From Bdellovibrionales bacterium CG10_big_fil_rev_8_21_14_0_10_45_34 (GTDB taxonomy: Bacteria > Bdellovibrionota > Bdellovibrionia > Bdellovibrionales > 1-14-0-10-45-34): 64,000 bases of DNA. How positions within the stretch are numbered: the stretch's first letter is position 1; each line of letters opens with the position of its first letter. This document shows positions 9,323-22,328 of the stretch, one piece after another. A program made the translations under genes and the position numbers. The stretch lies in NCBI GenBank assembly GCA_002778785.1, contig PEZS01000005.1, forward strand, positions 42,483-106,482, written 5' to 3'. The notes beneath the pieces were generated by a model, which was not told where the DNA came from, ran no database searches, and was given only the letters and a program-made list of their open reading frames with translations.

Positions 9323-11039
9323 AGTCTTCAGGGATGACTATCTCCATTCGACGATTCACCATTTCGAGGATTTCCATCTGCTTCTTGATATAGCCTTCAT
9401 ATCGGATTTCAATTTCAGCGCTCTCACGGGCCTCCACACCAAACTCACTTAGGCCAGGATCAAAGTGGTACAAATCATCGAATTTTATCTCAGGGCGCTT
9501 GAGAAAGCTTGCTAGACTAGTTGGCTTCAAAAGGGGAGAGGAGCCAAGTTGCGTGATTTTCTCTTGTGTTAAACCGTTTGGAACAATCACCTTCTTTTGA
9601 AGTCTTAACTTGAGTGCTTCTCTAGTGCTCTTAAGTGCCTCTAATCTCTCAGTTGTTTTTAAACTCAATACCCCAAGTCCAATGCTTTGCCCGCGCAGCC
9701 GATCCCACGTGTTGTCTTCGCGAAGGTGTAGCCGGTGTTCAGCGCGAGAAGTGAACATACGGTAAGGCTCAGACGTCCCTTTGTTTACTAAATCATCAAT
9801 CAACACACCTATATAGGCTTCATGACGCCCGAGAGTGAATTCGCCTTTTCCTTGGGCCATCAGCGAAGCATTTACGCCGCCAATAAATCCCTGAACAGCC
9901 GCCTCTTCGTAACCGCTTGTTCCATTTATTTGGCCTGCTAAAAACAAACCCGAGATGCCCTTTGTTTCCAAAGTCTTTTTTAGCTGCGTGGGCTCAAGAA
10001 AATCATATTCGACGGCATAGCCGAATTTGAGAAACTTCACATTCCGAAGCGCTGGTATCGACCTAACAAATTGATCCTGTGTCTCGGCCGGCAAACTCGT
10101 AGAAATTCCCTGGAGATAAATGGAATTTGTATTTATTCCCTCTGGCTCCAAAAAGGTTTGGTGCCGTGATTTAGTTGCAAATCTAACAACCTTATCTTCA
10201 ATACTTGGGCAATATCGCGGACCTTTGCCTTCGATTTCACCGCTATAAATCGGCGACAAATGCAGATTCTTTCTAATAAAGTCGTGCGTTTCCTCATTTG
10301 TGTGAGTTAAAAAACACTCCACCTGCGGAAGCGCCAACTGAGCATGGCTGCGAAACGAAAAAGGATAAAAAATTTCATCTCCGCCTTGTGGCTCCGTGAG
10401 GCTAAAATCAATCGAATTCGCATCAAGCCTCGGTGGAGTTCCGGTTTTCAATCGGTGAACTTGAAAACCTTCGGCTCGCAGCTGATCTGACAAACCTGAA
10501 GTGGCTTTGTCTCCCACTCTTCCGCCTGAAGTTTTCTCACGTCCCACATGCATGACAGCATTCATAAAGGTGCCGGCTGTAATCACTACACATCTTGAGA
10601 GTACTTGGCTCCCATCGCCGACGATGACCCCACGACAAGTGCCTTTCTCTAATAGAAGACCTTTTACTTCTGCTTCTATCAAATCAATCCGGTGTTCGTT
10701 GTTTAAAATATTCGACATGTAGCGGGAATAAAGATCTTTGTCGCATTGACTTCGGCTTCCACGAACAGCCGGGCCCTTCTTAGCGTTTAGGCGTCTGAAC
10801 TGTATACAGCTTGAGTCAGCGGCCATTCCCATTTCACCGCCCAGTGCATCTAGCTCTCTCACCATGTGTCCCTTAGCCAGACCGCCGATCGCAGGGTTAC
10901 AGCTCATATACCCTATGCGCTTTAGATTCGTAGTGATAACGAGCACTCTAGAACCCAAGCGGGCGGCACTGAGCGCAGCTTCTATGCCCGCGTGCCCCGC
11001 ACCTACTACAACGACATCAAATTCTTTCGTTAAAGCCAA
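9120..11039 (-). CDS. mnmG: tRNA uridine-5-carboxymethylaminomethyl modification enzyme MnmG
   Basis: MnmG (GidA) works with MnmE to install the (carboxymethyl)aminomethyl group on wobble U34 of tRNAs, using FAD, NADH and methylene-THF. The FAD dinucleotide motif VVVVGAGHAGIEAA is near the N-terminus, followed by the signature CNPAIGGLAKGH and, in the C-terminal domain, RYEGYIKKQ. I place the start at the TTG at 11039 because GGAGAG lies six bases before it; an in-frame TTG at 11051 lacks a ribosome site. The 639-residue length is normal. It is in one run with mnmE, khpB and yidC. Confidence 0.96.
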   Translation of the reverse strand: MALTKEFDVVVVGAGHAGIEAALSAARLGSRVLVITTNLKRIGYMSCNPAIGGLAKGHMVRELDALGGEMGMAADSSCIQFRRLNAKKGPAVRGSRSQCDKDLYSRYMSNILNNEHRIDLIEAEVKGLLLEKGTCRGVIVGDGSQVLSRCVVITAGTFMNAVMHVGREKTSGGRVGDKATSGLSDQLRAEGFQVHRLKTGTPPRLDANSIDFSLTEPQGGDEIFYPFSFRSHAQLALPQVECFLTHTNEETHDFIRKNLHLSPIYSGEIEGKGPRYCPSIEDKVVRFATKSRHQTFLEPEGINTNSIYLQGISTSLPAETQDQFVRSIPALRNVKFLKFGYAVEYDFLEPTQLKKTLETKGISGLFLAGQINGTSGYEEAAVQGFIGGVNASLMAQGKGEFTLGRHEAYIGVLIDDLVNKGTSEPYRMFTSRAEHRLHLREDNTWDRLRGQSIGLGVLSLKTTERLEALKSTREALKLRLQKKVIVPNGLTQEKITQLGSSPLLKPTSLASFLKRPEIKFDDLYHFDPGLSEFGVEARESAEIEIRYEGYIKKQMEILEMVNRRMEIVIPEDFDYSKIQGLKVEEKEKLSASKPRTLADAVRISGVNPSAIQILFIYLKAHKQNPTAKRSPPPSSEVLG

Positions 11040-11111
11040 TCTGCTCTCCAACCAATCATCTTTAAAACCGTCTACCTAACGTAACTATCCTGCTTAGCTG
11101 GCTTTAAGTTC

Positions 11112-12578
11112 TCATTTACCAATACAAAACTCGCTAAACACATGATTCAAAATATCGTCGTTAAATGTTTTCCCTAAAATGCGCTGAATTTGATCAAGAG
11201 CAATTCTCAAATCAAGTGCAGCACACTCCGGACCCAAGCCTTCATCAAGACTTGTCTTCGCTTCTAAAAGGGCACGTTTTGCTTGCATTAGTGCATCCGC
11301 ATGCCTTGACTGAATCATGAAGTCGGTCTCATCTAAACTGACGTTTCCACTCTTAGCTATCAGTTCCGACAGAGATTTGACTCCCTCCCCACTTAACGAA
11401 CTAACGAACAAAAGTTCTCTCTCGCCACTCATCGCTTTAAAGATACCTAAGATCTTTATCCTCTCTTGCTGAGACAATAAGTCAGACTTATGAACCACAA
11501 CTATCTCATCGCTAGCTAACTGAGTAAACTGACTCGTCACCCAATCGCTCAACTGCAAACTTTCGTTCTCGTGCTGCATACAATCTAAGTTGATCTGCGA
11601 TCTACTAGAGGAGCTACCATTCAAAAAAAGACTTGCGTCAAAAACCAGAACCTTCAAATCTACATCTTTCTTTAAATCTTGAGCTCTTTGAACGCCCTGA
11701 GCTTCAACAAGATCGCTCGTTTCATGAAGGCCGGCGGTGTCAATGAGTCTAAGCTTAATCCCTCGAAAAAGCATTTCGGCTTCCACATAATCGCGTGTAG
11801 TGCCTGCGTCCTTAGAAACTATGGACCTTTCTCTTCCGAGGATTTGATTGAATAGACTAGATTTGCCAGCATTTGGAGCGCCAAATAGGCCAACTCTCAA
11901 GCCCGTTTTGACAAGTTTACTTTGTCTGTAATTACTAAGAATTGTACCTATCTGTTTGCTTAGCTCTTCAATTTGACTCAAAAAATCTGATTCAACAGAG
12001 TGATCCAGTCGCTCCTCGGTAAAGTCTATGCCGACTTCGACGTGAGCCAAAATTCTTACCAACTCTGCCTCAATCTCTGTGATGTTCTTCGAAAGTATTC
12101 CTCTTAGGTTGTTCAAAGAAGCCCGCGCTTCTTTTGAGGACTCCGAATGAATAAGCTCCAACACCGCCTCTGCCTGAGTCAGATCTATTCGACCGTTTAC
12201 AAAAGCACGAAAGGTAAACTCTCCTCTTAATGCTGAGCGAGCTCCCTGAGAGTTTAAAGCAGAACACAGATCTCTTACGACAACTGCGGATCCGTGCACT
12301 TGAAATTCGCAAGTTTGCTCGCCGGTATATGACTTCCCATTAGCAAAAAAAAGCAACAACCCTTCGTCTAAAATCTCTTCATTTTGTGGATCACAAATTG
12401 AAGTGAAATAGGCCCTGTGGGATTCTATATTTTCTGGTAAGTTCTTTGAAAGGGTGCGAGCGATTTGCCATGATTTGTCCCCTGACAGACGAACAACCGC
12501 CACGCCACTGGGTGTTGCCCCAGTGGTGAGTGCGTAGATCGTATCCGTCTGCCCTTCAATATATTGTGATTCGCCCAA
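11112..12578 (-). CDS. mnmE: tRNA modification GTPase MnmE, with enlarged G domain
   Basis: MnmE (TrmE) is the GTPase partner of MnmG. It has the N-terminal THF-binding domain, a G domain inside a helical domain, and the C-terminal FCIGK tail with the conserved cysteine. G1 is GAPNAGKS (233-240), G2 AGTTRDYVE, G3 DTAG (280-283). Two features are odd. Residues about 315-357 form a Ser/Gln-rich insertion not normally present, giving 488 residues against about 454 in E. coli. The G4 motif NKxD reads HKSD (363-366). Translation starts at TTG, with GGTGA upstream. GTP specificity may be affected, but Lys and Asp are kept. Confidence 0.95.
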   Translation of the reverse strand: MGESQYIEGQTDTIYALTTGATPSGVAVVRLSGDKSWQIARTLSKNLPENIESHRAYFTSICDPQNEEILDEGLLLFFANGKSYTGEQTCEFQVHGSAVVVRDLCSALNSQGARSALRGEFTFRAFVNGRIDLTQAEAVLELIHSESSKEARASLNNLRGILSKNITEIEAELVRILAHVEVGIDFTEERLDHSVESDFLSQIEELSKQIGTILSNYRQSKLVKTGLRVGLFGAPNAGKSSLFNQILGRERSIVSKDAGTTRDYVEAEMLFRGIKLRLIDTAGLHETSDLVEAQGVQRAQDLKKDVDLKVLVFDASLFLNGSSSSRSQINLDCMQHENESLQLSDWVTSQFTQLASDEIVVVHKSDLLSQQERIKILGIFKAMSGERELLFVSSLSGEGVKSLSELIAKSGNVSLDETDFMIQSRHADALMQAKRALLEAKTSLDEGLGPECAALDLRIALDQIQRILGKTFNDDILNHVFSEFCIGK

Positions 12579-12587
12579 AATTCACCG

Positions 12588-13154
12588 TTAAACATTCCCT
12601 CTTTCTTCACTTCGAGTATTTGATGAACGGCTACTACGATGACTTTTATCTCCGGAAGCTGGAAAGATTTTGATTTTTTTAAAATGACCTTCGCCAACTG
12701 ACTTACTCTTAACTCTTTCGTCTTCAGCCAAATACTGATGCACGAATTTTCGATCCTTTGGAGGAAGTGCTCTAAAATAGACAGACTTCTTTTTCTCAAC
12801 CACCACATCTCTGAGTCTATCAGCCAATTCCTTAAGCTCTTCGATAACTTTTTCTCTAAATCCTTCACTATCACATTCTACTTCTACACGAGCTTCGGGG
12901 TACTGATGTTGTACAACGCGCTTGGTATAAAACTGCAAGGCCTCAAGAAGTTGCCCGTCTTTTTCGGTCAATAAGGTGGTGTCATTACCAGTAAATTCAA
13001 TGAGATAAATATTTTCTTGTTGCTCAACTGAAAACTTTAGCTTTAATCCGGAGTATTCGATAATTCCGTCAACAACTTCCGAAATCGTATCCGCAACTTC
13101 TCCTGTTGCTTCTTTCTTACTGGATCGTCCGAAGATTTTTTTGAAAATAGACAC
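12588..13154 (-). CDS. khpB: RNA-binding protein KhpB/Jag
   Basis: This 188-residue KH-R3H protein binds RNA and, in other bacteria, influences cell elongation and division as a heterodimer with KhpA. A short N-terminal Jag-like segment is followed by a KH domain at about residues 40-105 (GQLLEALQFYTKRVV) and an R3H domain at about 110-168 (LPPKDRKFVHQYLAED). A basic Ser/Arg-rich tail ends the protein. Its position between mnmE and yidC is conserved in many bacteria, which supports the call. Confidence 0.92.
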   Translation of the reverse strand: MSIFKKIFGRSSKKEATGEVADTISEVVDGIIEYSGLKLKFSVEQQENIYLIEFTGNDTTLLTEKDGQLLEALQFYTKRVVQHQYPEARVEVECDSEGFREKVIEELKELADRLRDVVVEKKKSVYFRALPPKDRKFVHQYLAEDERVKSKSVGEGHFKKIKIFPASGDKSHRSSRSSNTRSEERGNV

Positions 13155-13166
13155 TTTTCCTCCTTA

Positions 13167-14840
13167 TTAGGCCTTGGCCTGTGCAACTGCTGCACTTCTG
13201 GTTTTTTGTTTCAAAAAGAAATACTGTTGAATAATTCCGAACAGAGAACTTACACACATGTAAAGTGTCAATCCGCTTGGAAGAGTTACCATAAATAAAG
13301 TAAATACCAGTGGCAAAAACATAAGCACTTTTGCCTGCGCTGGATCCATTGTCGTTGGAGTCATTTTTTGCTGTAAAAACATCAACCCGCCCATAAGGAC
13401 TGGTAATACATAAAACGGATCTTTCAAGCTCAAGTCATGAATCCAGAAAGCAAACGGAGCCTTGTAAAGTTCGATACTGTTTCCGAACACTCGATAAAGA
13501 GCAATAAAAACAGGGATCTGAAACATGACCGGCAAACACCCGCCTAATGGGTTCACTTTGTGCTGTTTGAAAAGCCCCATTACTTCTAAATTCATTTTCT
13601 GTGGATCATCTTTGTAGCGCTCTCGCACAGCTTGCATCATGGGCTGAATTTCTTGCATAGCCTTCATGGAGCGATAAGACATCATGTTAAATGGCAAAAC
13701 AAGAAGCCGCACCAGCAACGTTACTAGTACGATCGCTATTCCATAGTTATTTACCCATGTAAAAAGAAGATTCATAAATTTTAACAGTGGCTCCGCGATG
13801 AGACCAAAGAATCCAAAATCAATCATCTTCTTCATACGATCATCTACCTTTGAAAGTAGATTGATGGATTTCGGCCCTAAGAATTCATCAAAAGACACCT
13901 GAAAATTCTGAACGCCAGCTATAAACGGATAACTAACCCTCACAGTTTGTTCCTGGGTTAATGCGTTTATGTCTGCCGACACGACCGGATGGTAAGACTG
14001 AGAAATATTTGATTTATCAATAAGTGCTTGTGCGAAATAAAGGTTATCGATGGCCGCAATGTAAGCGCCCGTTTGATCAAACTTAACAATTTTCTCTGAC
14101 AACCCTTTTTCTGGGTCTATAATCTCTCGTTTTTCTCCATCAGTACTAATCACAAATACACTTTGGTGATCGAGCGTCGGCGAAAACAAGCTCGCTCCTT
14201 TAGTCTGCCTAATTCCATCAGAAAAGCCGATTTGGATTCCTGAGACACCATCACTCGCTCCGCTAACCTGAACTCGAGAATGAACGAGATACTTCTCTGG
14301 CACGATCTCCAGAGTCCTTGTAACTTTTAATCCTCCGAAATTTGCCTCGCCAGAGATGAGATGAGAGCCTTGGTCGTGATGAAGTTGAAAGTTTAAACTT
14401 AAAGGTTCGGCATCTGTTAAATTAGCTTTTACTGAATGCAAGGTAAGTACAAACTGTGGCTGCTTACTGCCAACTGTAACCGGTTGATTCTCTCTATCTG
14501 AGTACTTCTTCAATTGAAAGTTATGAAGACCCATGCCTCTACTAGAAACTTCTGCACTAAAAAATTCGTTGTCAATTTTTACAAACTCTTCTCTGTCATT
14601 TTCCACAGACTCCACGGGTTTAACCACAGAGCTAACCGCTGAACTATCCCCATTGCTATTTTGCTCAAGTGTCGTACTTGGGCCTGCTTTGGTTTTCTCT
14701 TGAGCAATTTGCAAGGCTTGATTGGGCTTATGATACTTTTTCTGCATGTAACTTTGCCAACCAAGAATGACGGCAATAGAAACACCCACGGCAAGTAACG
14801 CTTTTTTGTCAAAAAGCTGTGGTTCATTGTTCAGACTCAC
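13167..14840 (-). CDS. yidC: Membrane protein insertase YidC
   Basis: YidC inserts and folds inner-membrane proteins, including F0 subunits a and c. It is of the Gram-negative type: an N-terminal anchor (about residues 15-35), a large periplasmic beta-sandwich domain (about 75-345), then five C-terminal membrane helices starting near 365. I choose the GTG at 14840 over an ATG at 14849: its GTGA overlaps the yidD stop, and GAGGA lies nine bases upstream, whereas the ATG directly abuts that GAGGA. The product has 557 residues. Confidence 0.95.
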   Translation of the reverse strand: MSLNNEPQLFDKKALLAVGVSIAVILGWQSYMQKKYHKPNQALQIAQEKTKAGPSTTLEQNSNGDSSAVSSVVKPVESVENDREEFVKIDNEFFSAEVSSRGMGLHNFQLKKYSDRENQPVTVGSKQPQFVLTLHSVKANLTDAEPLSLNFQLHHDQGSHLISGEANFGGLKVTRTLEIVPEKYLVHSRVQVSGASDGVSGIQIGFSDGIRQTKGASLFSPTLDHQSVFVISTDGEKREIIDPEKGLSEKIVKFDQTGAYIAAIDNLYFAQALIDKSNISQSYHPVVSADINALTQEQTVRVSYPFIAGVQNFQVSFDEFLGPKSINLLSKVDDRMKKMIDFGFFGLIAEPLLKFMNLLFTWVNNYGIAIVLVTLLVRLLVLPFNMMSYRSMKAMQEIQPMMQAVRERYKDDPQKMNLEVMGLFKQHKVNPLGGCLPVMFQIPVFIALYRVFGNSIELYKAPFAFWIHDLSLKDPFYVLPVLMGGLMFLQQKMTPTTMDPAQAKVLMFLPLVFTLFMVTLPSGLTLYMCVSSLFGIIQQYFFLKQKTRSAAVAQAKA

Positions 14841-15148
14841 GATGCGCATTCCTCACGAGAAAGATGTTTCAATTTTGAAGCCCCTAATGAGCTCCTGGAG
14901 TTTGGCAATTTCATTTTGGTTTGAAGCACTTCCTTGTTTTGTGGAACTGCATCAAAGCCACTGGGTCCAAAGGGGCGACACTTTAAAAGCCGCTTACCTA
15001 TAAGATACAAGGCGCGATGGGTGGGCTGCTTGTGCAAACACTCGTTTGCGTAGTTTGAACATGTTGGATAAAATCGACAGTCACTCGGAAGCCACACGCG
15101 TAAATAGATTTGATAAACGCGCACGCAAAACAGGAGGGCTCGCTTCAT
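14837..15148 (-). CDS. yidD: Membrane protein insertion efficiency factor YidD
   Basis: YidD is a small membrane-associated protein that assists YidC-dependent insertion. From the ATG at 15148 it has 103 residues. The family core is clear: YQIYLRVWLPSDCRFYPTCS with the conserved CRFYPTCS motif, and the RPFGPSGFDAVP segment. A Lys/Ser-rich tail of about 30 residues extends beyond the usual end. It lies between rnpA and yidC in the standard order and overlaps yidC by four bases. An upstream in-frame ATG at 15232 falls inside rnpA and has no support. Confidence 0.9.
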   Translation of the reverse strand: MKRALLFCVRVYQIYLRVWLPSDCRFYPTCSNYANECLHKQPTHRALYLIGKRLLKCRPFGPSGFDAVPQNKEVLQTKMKLPNSRSSLGASKLKHLSREECAS

Positions 15149-15182
15149 AGCTCCGAGGGAATTTGAATTGATTGACTCGTGA

Positions 15183-15533
15183 TCACCGTCGCTCAAAAAT
15201 TTTCTCCAATATCTTTTGCACATCAGACCCATTCAGTTTTTTAAGCCTATCTATAAAGCCGGGCTTTACCACAAAGACGACATCTTGGGATGGAATGCCT
15301 TCCTTAGAAAAAGTTCGCTTAAGGGACTCTCTGAGGATTCGTCGGATACGATTTCGCAATACGGCTGAACCGACCTTCTTTGGGATAACAAACCCATATC
15401 GCCTTTGCCCGTCTATTCGGATCCACTGATTAAGTATGAGCCAGGGCGCCGGATGAGACCGTCGACCTCTTTTACGAACTTCCTCGAAGTCTATGCGCCT
15501 TCGCAAGACCTCGATTTCACTCCTATTATTCAC
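15183..15533 (-). CDS. rnpA: Ribonuclease P protein component
   Basis: This is the basic protein subunit that helps the RNase P RNA cleave 5' leaders from pre-tRNAs. The 116-residue product has the expected size and the signature RNRIRRILRES, preceded by FVIPKKVGSAV. It starts at GTG (15533), six bases after the rpmH stop. The order rpmH-rnpA-yidD-yidC next to dnaA is widespread in bacteria. Confidence 0.95.
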   Translation of the reverse strand: MNNRSEIEVLRRRIDFEEVRKRGRRSHPAPWLILNQWIRIDGQRRYGFVIPKKVGSAVLRNRIRRILRESLKRTFSKEGIPSQDVVFVVKPGFIDRLKKLNGSDVQKILEKIFERR

Positions 15534-15539
15534 ACTTAT

Positions 15540-15689
15540 TTACTTTGAACCCACCTGAACACAAAGGCGTTTGCGGCCTTTAGCTCGGCGCCGAGAAATG
15601 ACTTCTTGGCCTGATTTTGTGGCCATACGAGCCCTAAAACCGTGGGTATTTTTGCGTCTGCGACGACTTGGCTGATACGTACGTTTCAT
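15540..15689 (-). CDS. rpmH: 50S ribosomal protein L34
   Basis: A 49-codon gene encodes L34. It reads [20 protein letters not shown] at the start, then a basic stretch containing [17 protein letters not shown], both hallmarks of the family. It starts at ATG 15689 and ends TAA six bases before rnpA. It is transcribed divergently from dnaA across a gap of about 160 bases (15690-15846), which must hold both promoters. I saw no exact DnaA box in that gap. Confidence 0.96.
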   Translation of the reverse strand: MKRTYQPSRRRRKNTHGFRARMATKSGQEVISRRRAKGRKRLCVQVGSK

Positions 15690-15846
15690 GATACGACTCC
15701 TGATTCGACCGTAGATTTCGACAATAATGAGAAAAATCGGAAACTGCGTGAATCAAACATGACGCGCGTTTGCCTGTCAAGTTATTGAATGTTCTTGAAC
15801 CTTTTGATAGCAGCTAGTGGGCGGTTCGAGCGTTGGGGGGAGTCGT

Positions 15847-17262
15847 TTGGAAGCAAACCTTTGGGAAAGCATCAAAACGAGTTTACGCCAGAAAAACCCT
15901 GAAAACCGGGGCCTTGATACTTGGATAAACCCAGTCAGACTGGGTGGCTTTGAGGACACCTCGAGCGGTCGACGTATTAAACTTCTTGTGCCCTCTGAAC
16001 TCCATGAATATTGGATCTCCCAACACCTACTCGATCAAATTTGTGCAGAGATCGCGCAAATATATAAGACTCCATTTACGGTGGAGCTAGTTGTATCGGC
16101 AGATGGTCCCTCCGAGCTTTCCCATGATGAACAGCAGGGCTCTTCGCTGGCCGCTTCAAATCAAAGTTGGAATACAGTATCTCAGCCGACTGTCTCTGTT
16201 GGGCCATCTGCCCAACCGTCTCCTGTCAGGCACGATTTTTTGAACCGCGACTATACCTTTGGAACCTTCGTCGTTGGCAGAAACAACGAATTTGCTCACG
16301 CGGCCTCCTTTTCGGTGGCAGAAAACCCAGGCGGCAAATACAACCCACTTTTTATATGCGGTCCTACGGGAATGGGGAAAACCCACCTCCTCAATGCCGT
16401 CGGTAACTTTATCGCCAGCACGCGACCGGATCTGCGTATTCGCTATATAGCTGCCGAACGCTTTCTTACCGAGTGCGTGGCGGGGATCCGTCATGGTGAT
16501 ATGGAGAAGTTTCGCCAGCGCTATCGCGAAAAGAGTGACGTTTTGCTGATGGATGATATTCAGGTTCTCGGACGAGGAGAAACCGTTCAAGAGGAGTTCT
16601 TTAATACTCTTAATAATTTCTTTGAGAAAAATGGCCAGGTCGTTGTCGCCAGTGATCGGATGCCTAAGGATATTCAGGGTTTAGAAGATCGAATCCGTAC
16701 GCGACTTGAATGGGGGCTTATTGCCGACATTCAAATGCCCGAAATTGAAACCCGTGTGGCCATTTTAAGATACAAGGCGGAGCAAAGAGGCATCAATTTA
16801 CCGGATGAAGTCGTCAGTTTTATAGCTAGAATTTCTAGGCGTTCGATCCGAGAGCTTGAAGGTAATCTTAATAAAGTAAAGATGTTCACAGACTTTCAGG
16901 GCATCCCTATCGGTCTTGATGTGGTGAAACAGATTCTGGCCACTCATTTTTCGGAAGTGAGTCAGCTCACCACTGAGGACATTCAGAAAATTGTCTCTCA
17001 GCATTATCAAATAAAACAGATGGATCTTAAATCAAATACTCGATCGAAACCTATCGTCATGGCCCGGCAAATGGCGATGTATTTGGCCAAAAAGTACCTC
17101 GATAAATCTCTTACAGATATTGGAAGATCTTTTGGGGGGAGAGACCACACGACGGTAATTAATGCACTGCGCCGGGTAAAGGATCAACTAGATAAAAATA
17201 CGGAAATCAAGAGAGATCTCCAGGACTTAGAAAGCAGAATCCACAATATCACAGGGTTGTGA
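15847..17262 (+). CDS. dnaA: Chromosomal replication initiator DnaA
   Basis: DnaA binds 9-mer boxes at oriC and melts the origin. Domain I starts with LWESIKTSLRQ, a variable linker follows, then the AAA+ domain with Walker A GPTGMGKT and Walker B VLLMDDIQVL, and domain IV with the DnaA signature GGRDHTTVINAL near the end. I prefer the TTG at 15847, because GGGGGGAG lies just upstream and domain I then begins as in other DnaA proteins (471 residues). A GTG at 15817 would add ten residues but has no ribosome site. The next gap carries DnaA boxes, so autoregulation is possible. Confidence 0.97.
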   Translation: MEANLWESIKTSLRQKNPENRGLDTWINPVRLGGFEDTSSGRRIKLLVPSELHEYWISQHLLDQICAEIAQIYKTPFTVELVVSADGPSELSHDEQQGSSLAASNQSWNTVSQPTVSVGPSAQPSPVRHDFLNRDYTFGTFVVGRNNEFAHAASFSVAENPGGKYNPLFICGPTGMGKTHLLNAVGNFIASTRPDLRIRYIAAERFLTECVAGIRHGDMEKFRQRYREKSDVLLMDDIQVLGRGETVQEEFFNTLNNFFEKNGQVVVASDRMPKDIQGLEDRIRTRLEWGLIADIQMPEIETRVAILRYKAEQRGINLPDEVVSFIARISRRSIRELEGNLNKVKMFTDFQGIPIGLDVVKQILATHFSEVSQLTTEDIQKIVSQHYQIKQMDLKSNTRSKPIVMARQMAMYLAKKYLDKSLTDIGRSFGGRDHTTVINALRRVKDQLDKNTEIKRDLQDLESRIHNITGL

Positions 17263-17473
17263 ATGTGGATTCCACAAGTGCATGTGAATGTAATGGGAAT
17301 TGAGTGTGGATAAATTTTGCTGTGGATAACTCGCCTACAAAGCTGGATTTTTTCCGCACAGTTTTCCACACGACTTGGCAAGTGATTTAAAGGGTTTAGG
17401 TCGATTTCGCATCAATCAACGCCCCTACTACTTCTACTTGTTTATTTAATTAAGAATAGTAAAGGAATAAGGC
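17263..17473. other. Probable chromosomal replication origin (oriC)
   Basis: The 211-base dnaA-dnaN gap contains two exact DnaA boxes TGTGGATAA at 17305-17313 and 17321-17329, one-mismatch TTTTCCACA at 17362-17370, a weaker TTCCGCACA at 17352-17360, and a 13-bp palindrome TGTGGATTCCACA at 17264-17276. An AT-rich tract rich in TTTATTTAATTAAG follows at about 17440-17460 and could be the unwinding element. Gene direction switches at this region, as expected for the start of both replichores. The boxes also could regulate dnaN. Confidence 0.8.
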
Positions 17474-18595
17474 ATGAAAATTCGAGTCGAAAAGAAAAGG
17501 TTTTTAGAAATGGTTACAAGGGGTCAAGCTTTGGCAGAAAGAAGAACTTCCATGGAGGTTCTTTCAAATCTTTTGTTAGAGGCTAAAGATGGACGACTAA
17601 ATTTATTTGCTACAGATTTAGAAGTGAGCGTCACCACATCGTGTCCTGCCGAAGTTGAAGAACCAGGGCGTGTAGCAGTTGATGCAAAAAGTATATATCA
17701 AATTCTTCGAGAGTTAAGTGATGATGCTCCTGTGGTCGTAACAACCAAAAAAAATAACTGGATTGATATCGAACAACTACGTTCTAAGTTTAATATTGTT
17801 GGCGTAGCTCCAGAGGACTATCCCATCTTTCCAACCTTTACGACTGACGATTTTGAAAAAATTTCTGCGAGTATCCTTGTGGAGATGGTGGATAAAACAA
17901 TCTATAGCGTCTCGGTGGATGAAACTCGTCATCATTTGACAGGGGTTTATTTGCATAAAGAAGAAAAACCAGAAGGCGCAATTATTCGAATGGTGGCGAC
18001 TGACGGTCATCGATTGAGTTTCGTAGAAAAGAACATATCTACAGCTGCGAAATCGATTCCTTCAGAAGGAGTTATTGTTCCTCGAAAGGGTTTAAGTGAA
18101 CTGAGAAAACTTTTAGAAGGCCATGATGAAATGGCGGATGTAGCTGTTGAAGGTAGCCAACTGATTGTTCGCTTTAAAGACACCTTGTTAATGATTCGTC
18201 TGATTGAAGGGAACTTCCCTGACTATCGATTGCTGATACCTAAAACGGTTAAGAACCATGCGAAAGCTAACCGGCAAGAGTTAGTTTCAGTTCTCAGAAG
18301 AGTGTCGTTGCTTTCTAATCAAAAATCTAAAGGCGTTACAATGACATTTACCGACGGTAATTTGAATATTGCTTCTAGCAGTCCGGAACTTGGGGATGCT
18401 AAAGAAGACCTACCAGTCAATTACGAAGGAACTGAGCTAAAAATAGGATTCAATGCACGCTACCTTTTGGATGTCTTAAACTCTATGGAAAATCCAGACG
18501 TTGAAATCGGAGTTAACGATCAAGTGTCACCGGGAGTTCTTCGCCCAGAATCGAAAAATGACTACACTTGTATCGTCATGCCGATGCGAATATAG
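17474..18595 (+). CDS. dnaN: DNA polymerase III subunit beta (sliding clamp)
   Basis: The beta clamp encircles DNA and tethers the polymerase. At 373 residues it has normal length, with the three repeated clamp domains. Family landmarks include LLEAKDGRLNLFATDLEVSV near residue 34, ATDGHRL near 174, and the C-terminal end YTCIVMPMRI, which is characteristic. It starts at ATG 17474 after AAAGGAATAAGGC. It lies downstream of the likely origin and upstream of recF. Confidence 0.97.
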   Translation: MKIRVEKKRFLEMVTRGQALAERRTSMEVLSNLLLEAKDGRLNLFATDLEVSVTTSCPAEVEEPGRVAVDAKSIYQILRELSDDAPVVVTTKKNNWIDIEQLRSKFNIVGVAPEDYPIFPTFTTDDFEKISASILVEMVDKTIYSVSVDETRHHLTGVYLHKEEKPEGAIIRMVATDGHRLSFVEKNISTAAKSIPSEGVIVPRKGLSELRKLLEGHDEMADVAVEGSQLIVRFKDTLLMIRLIEGNFPDYRLLIPKTVKNHAKANRQELVSVLRRVSLLSNQKSKGVTMTFTDGNLNIASSSPELGDAKEDLPVNYEGTELKIGFNARYLLDVLNSMENPDVEIGVNDQVSPGVLRPESKNDYTCIVMPMRI

Positions 18596-18655
18596 AAATC
18601 CTAACTCGACACCTGAACTCGTTTTGGATTTTCAAAAAGGATTTGAAACTAATCC

Positions 18656-22242
<3,587 letters not shown>

Positions 22243-22328
22243 CTAATTAGGTAGCTGAGAAGAGAGATTGAACTCTTTAAATTAGATATTTGAACTATTA
22301 ACGAAATTTTTTGAATTTAGGGTGCGAT

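Noticed and set aside
15690-15846. rpmH-dnaA gap as the origin
   Set aside because: No exact DnaA box and no box cluster was found there; the dnaA-dnaN gap is clearly better.
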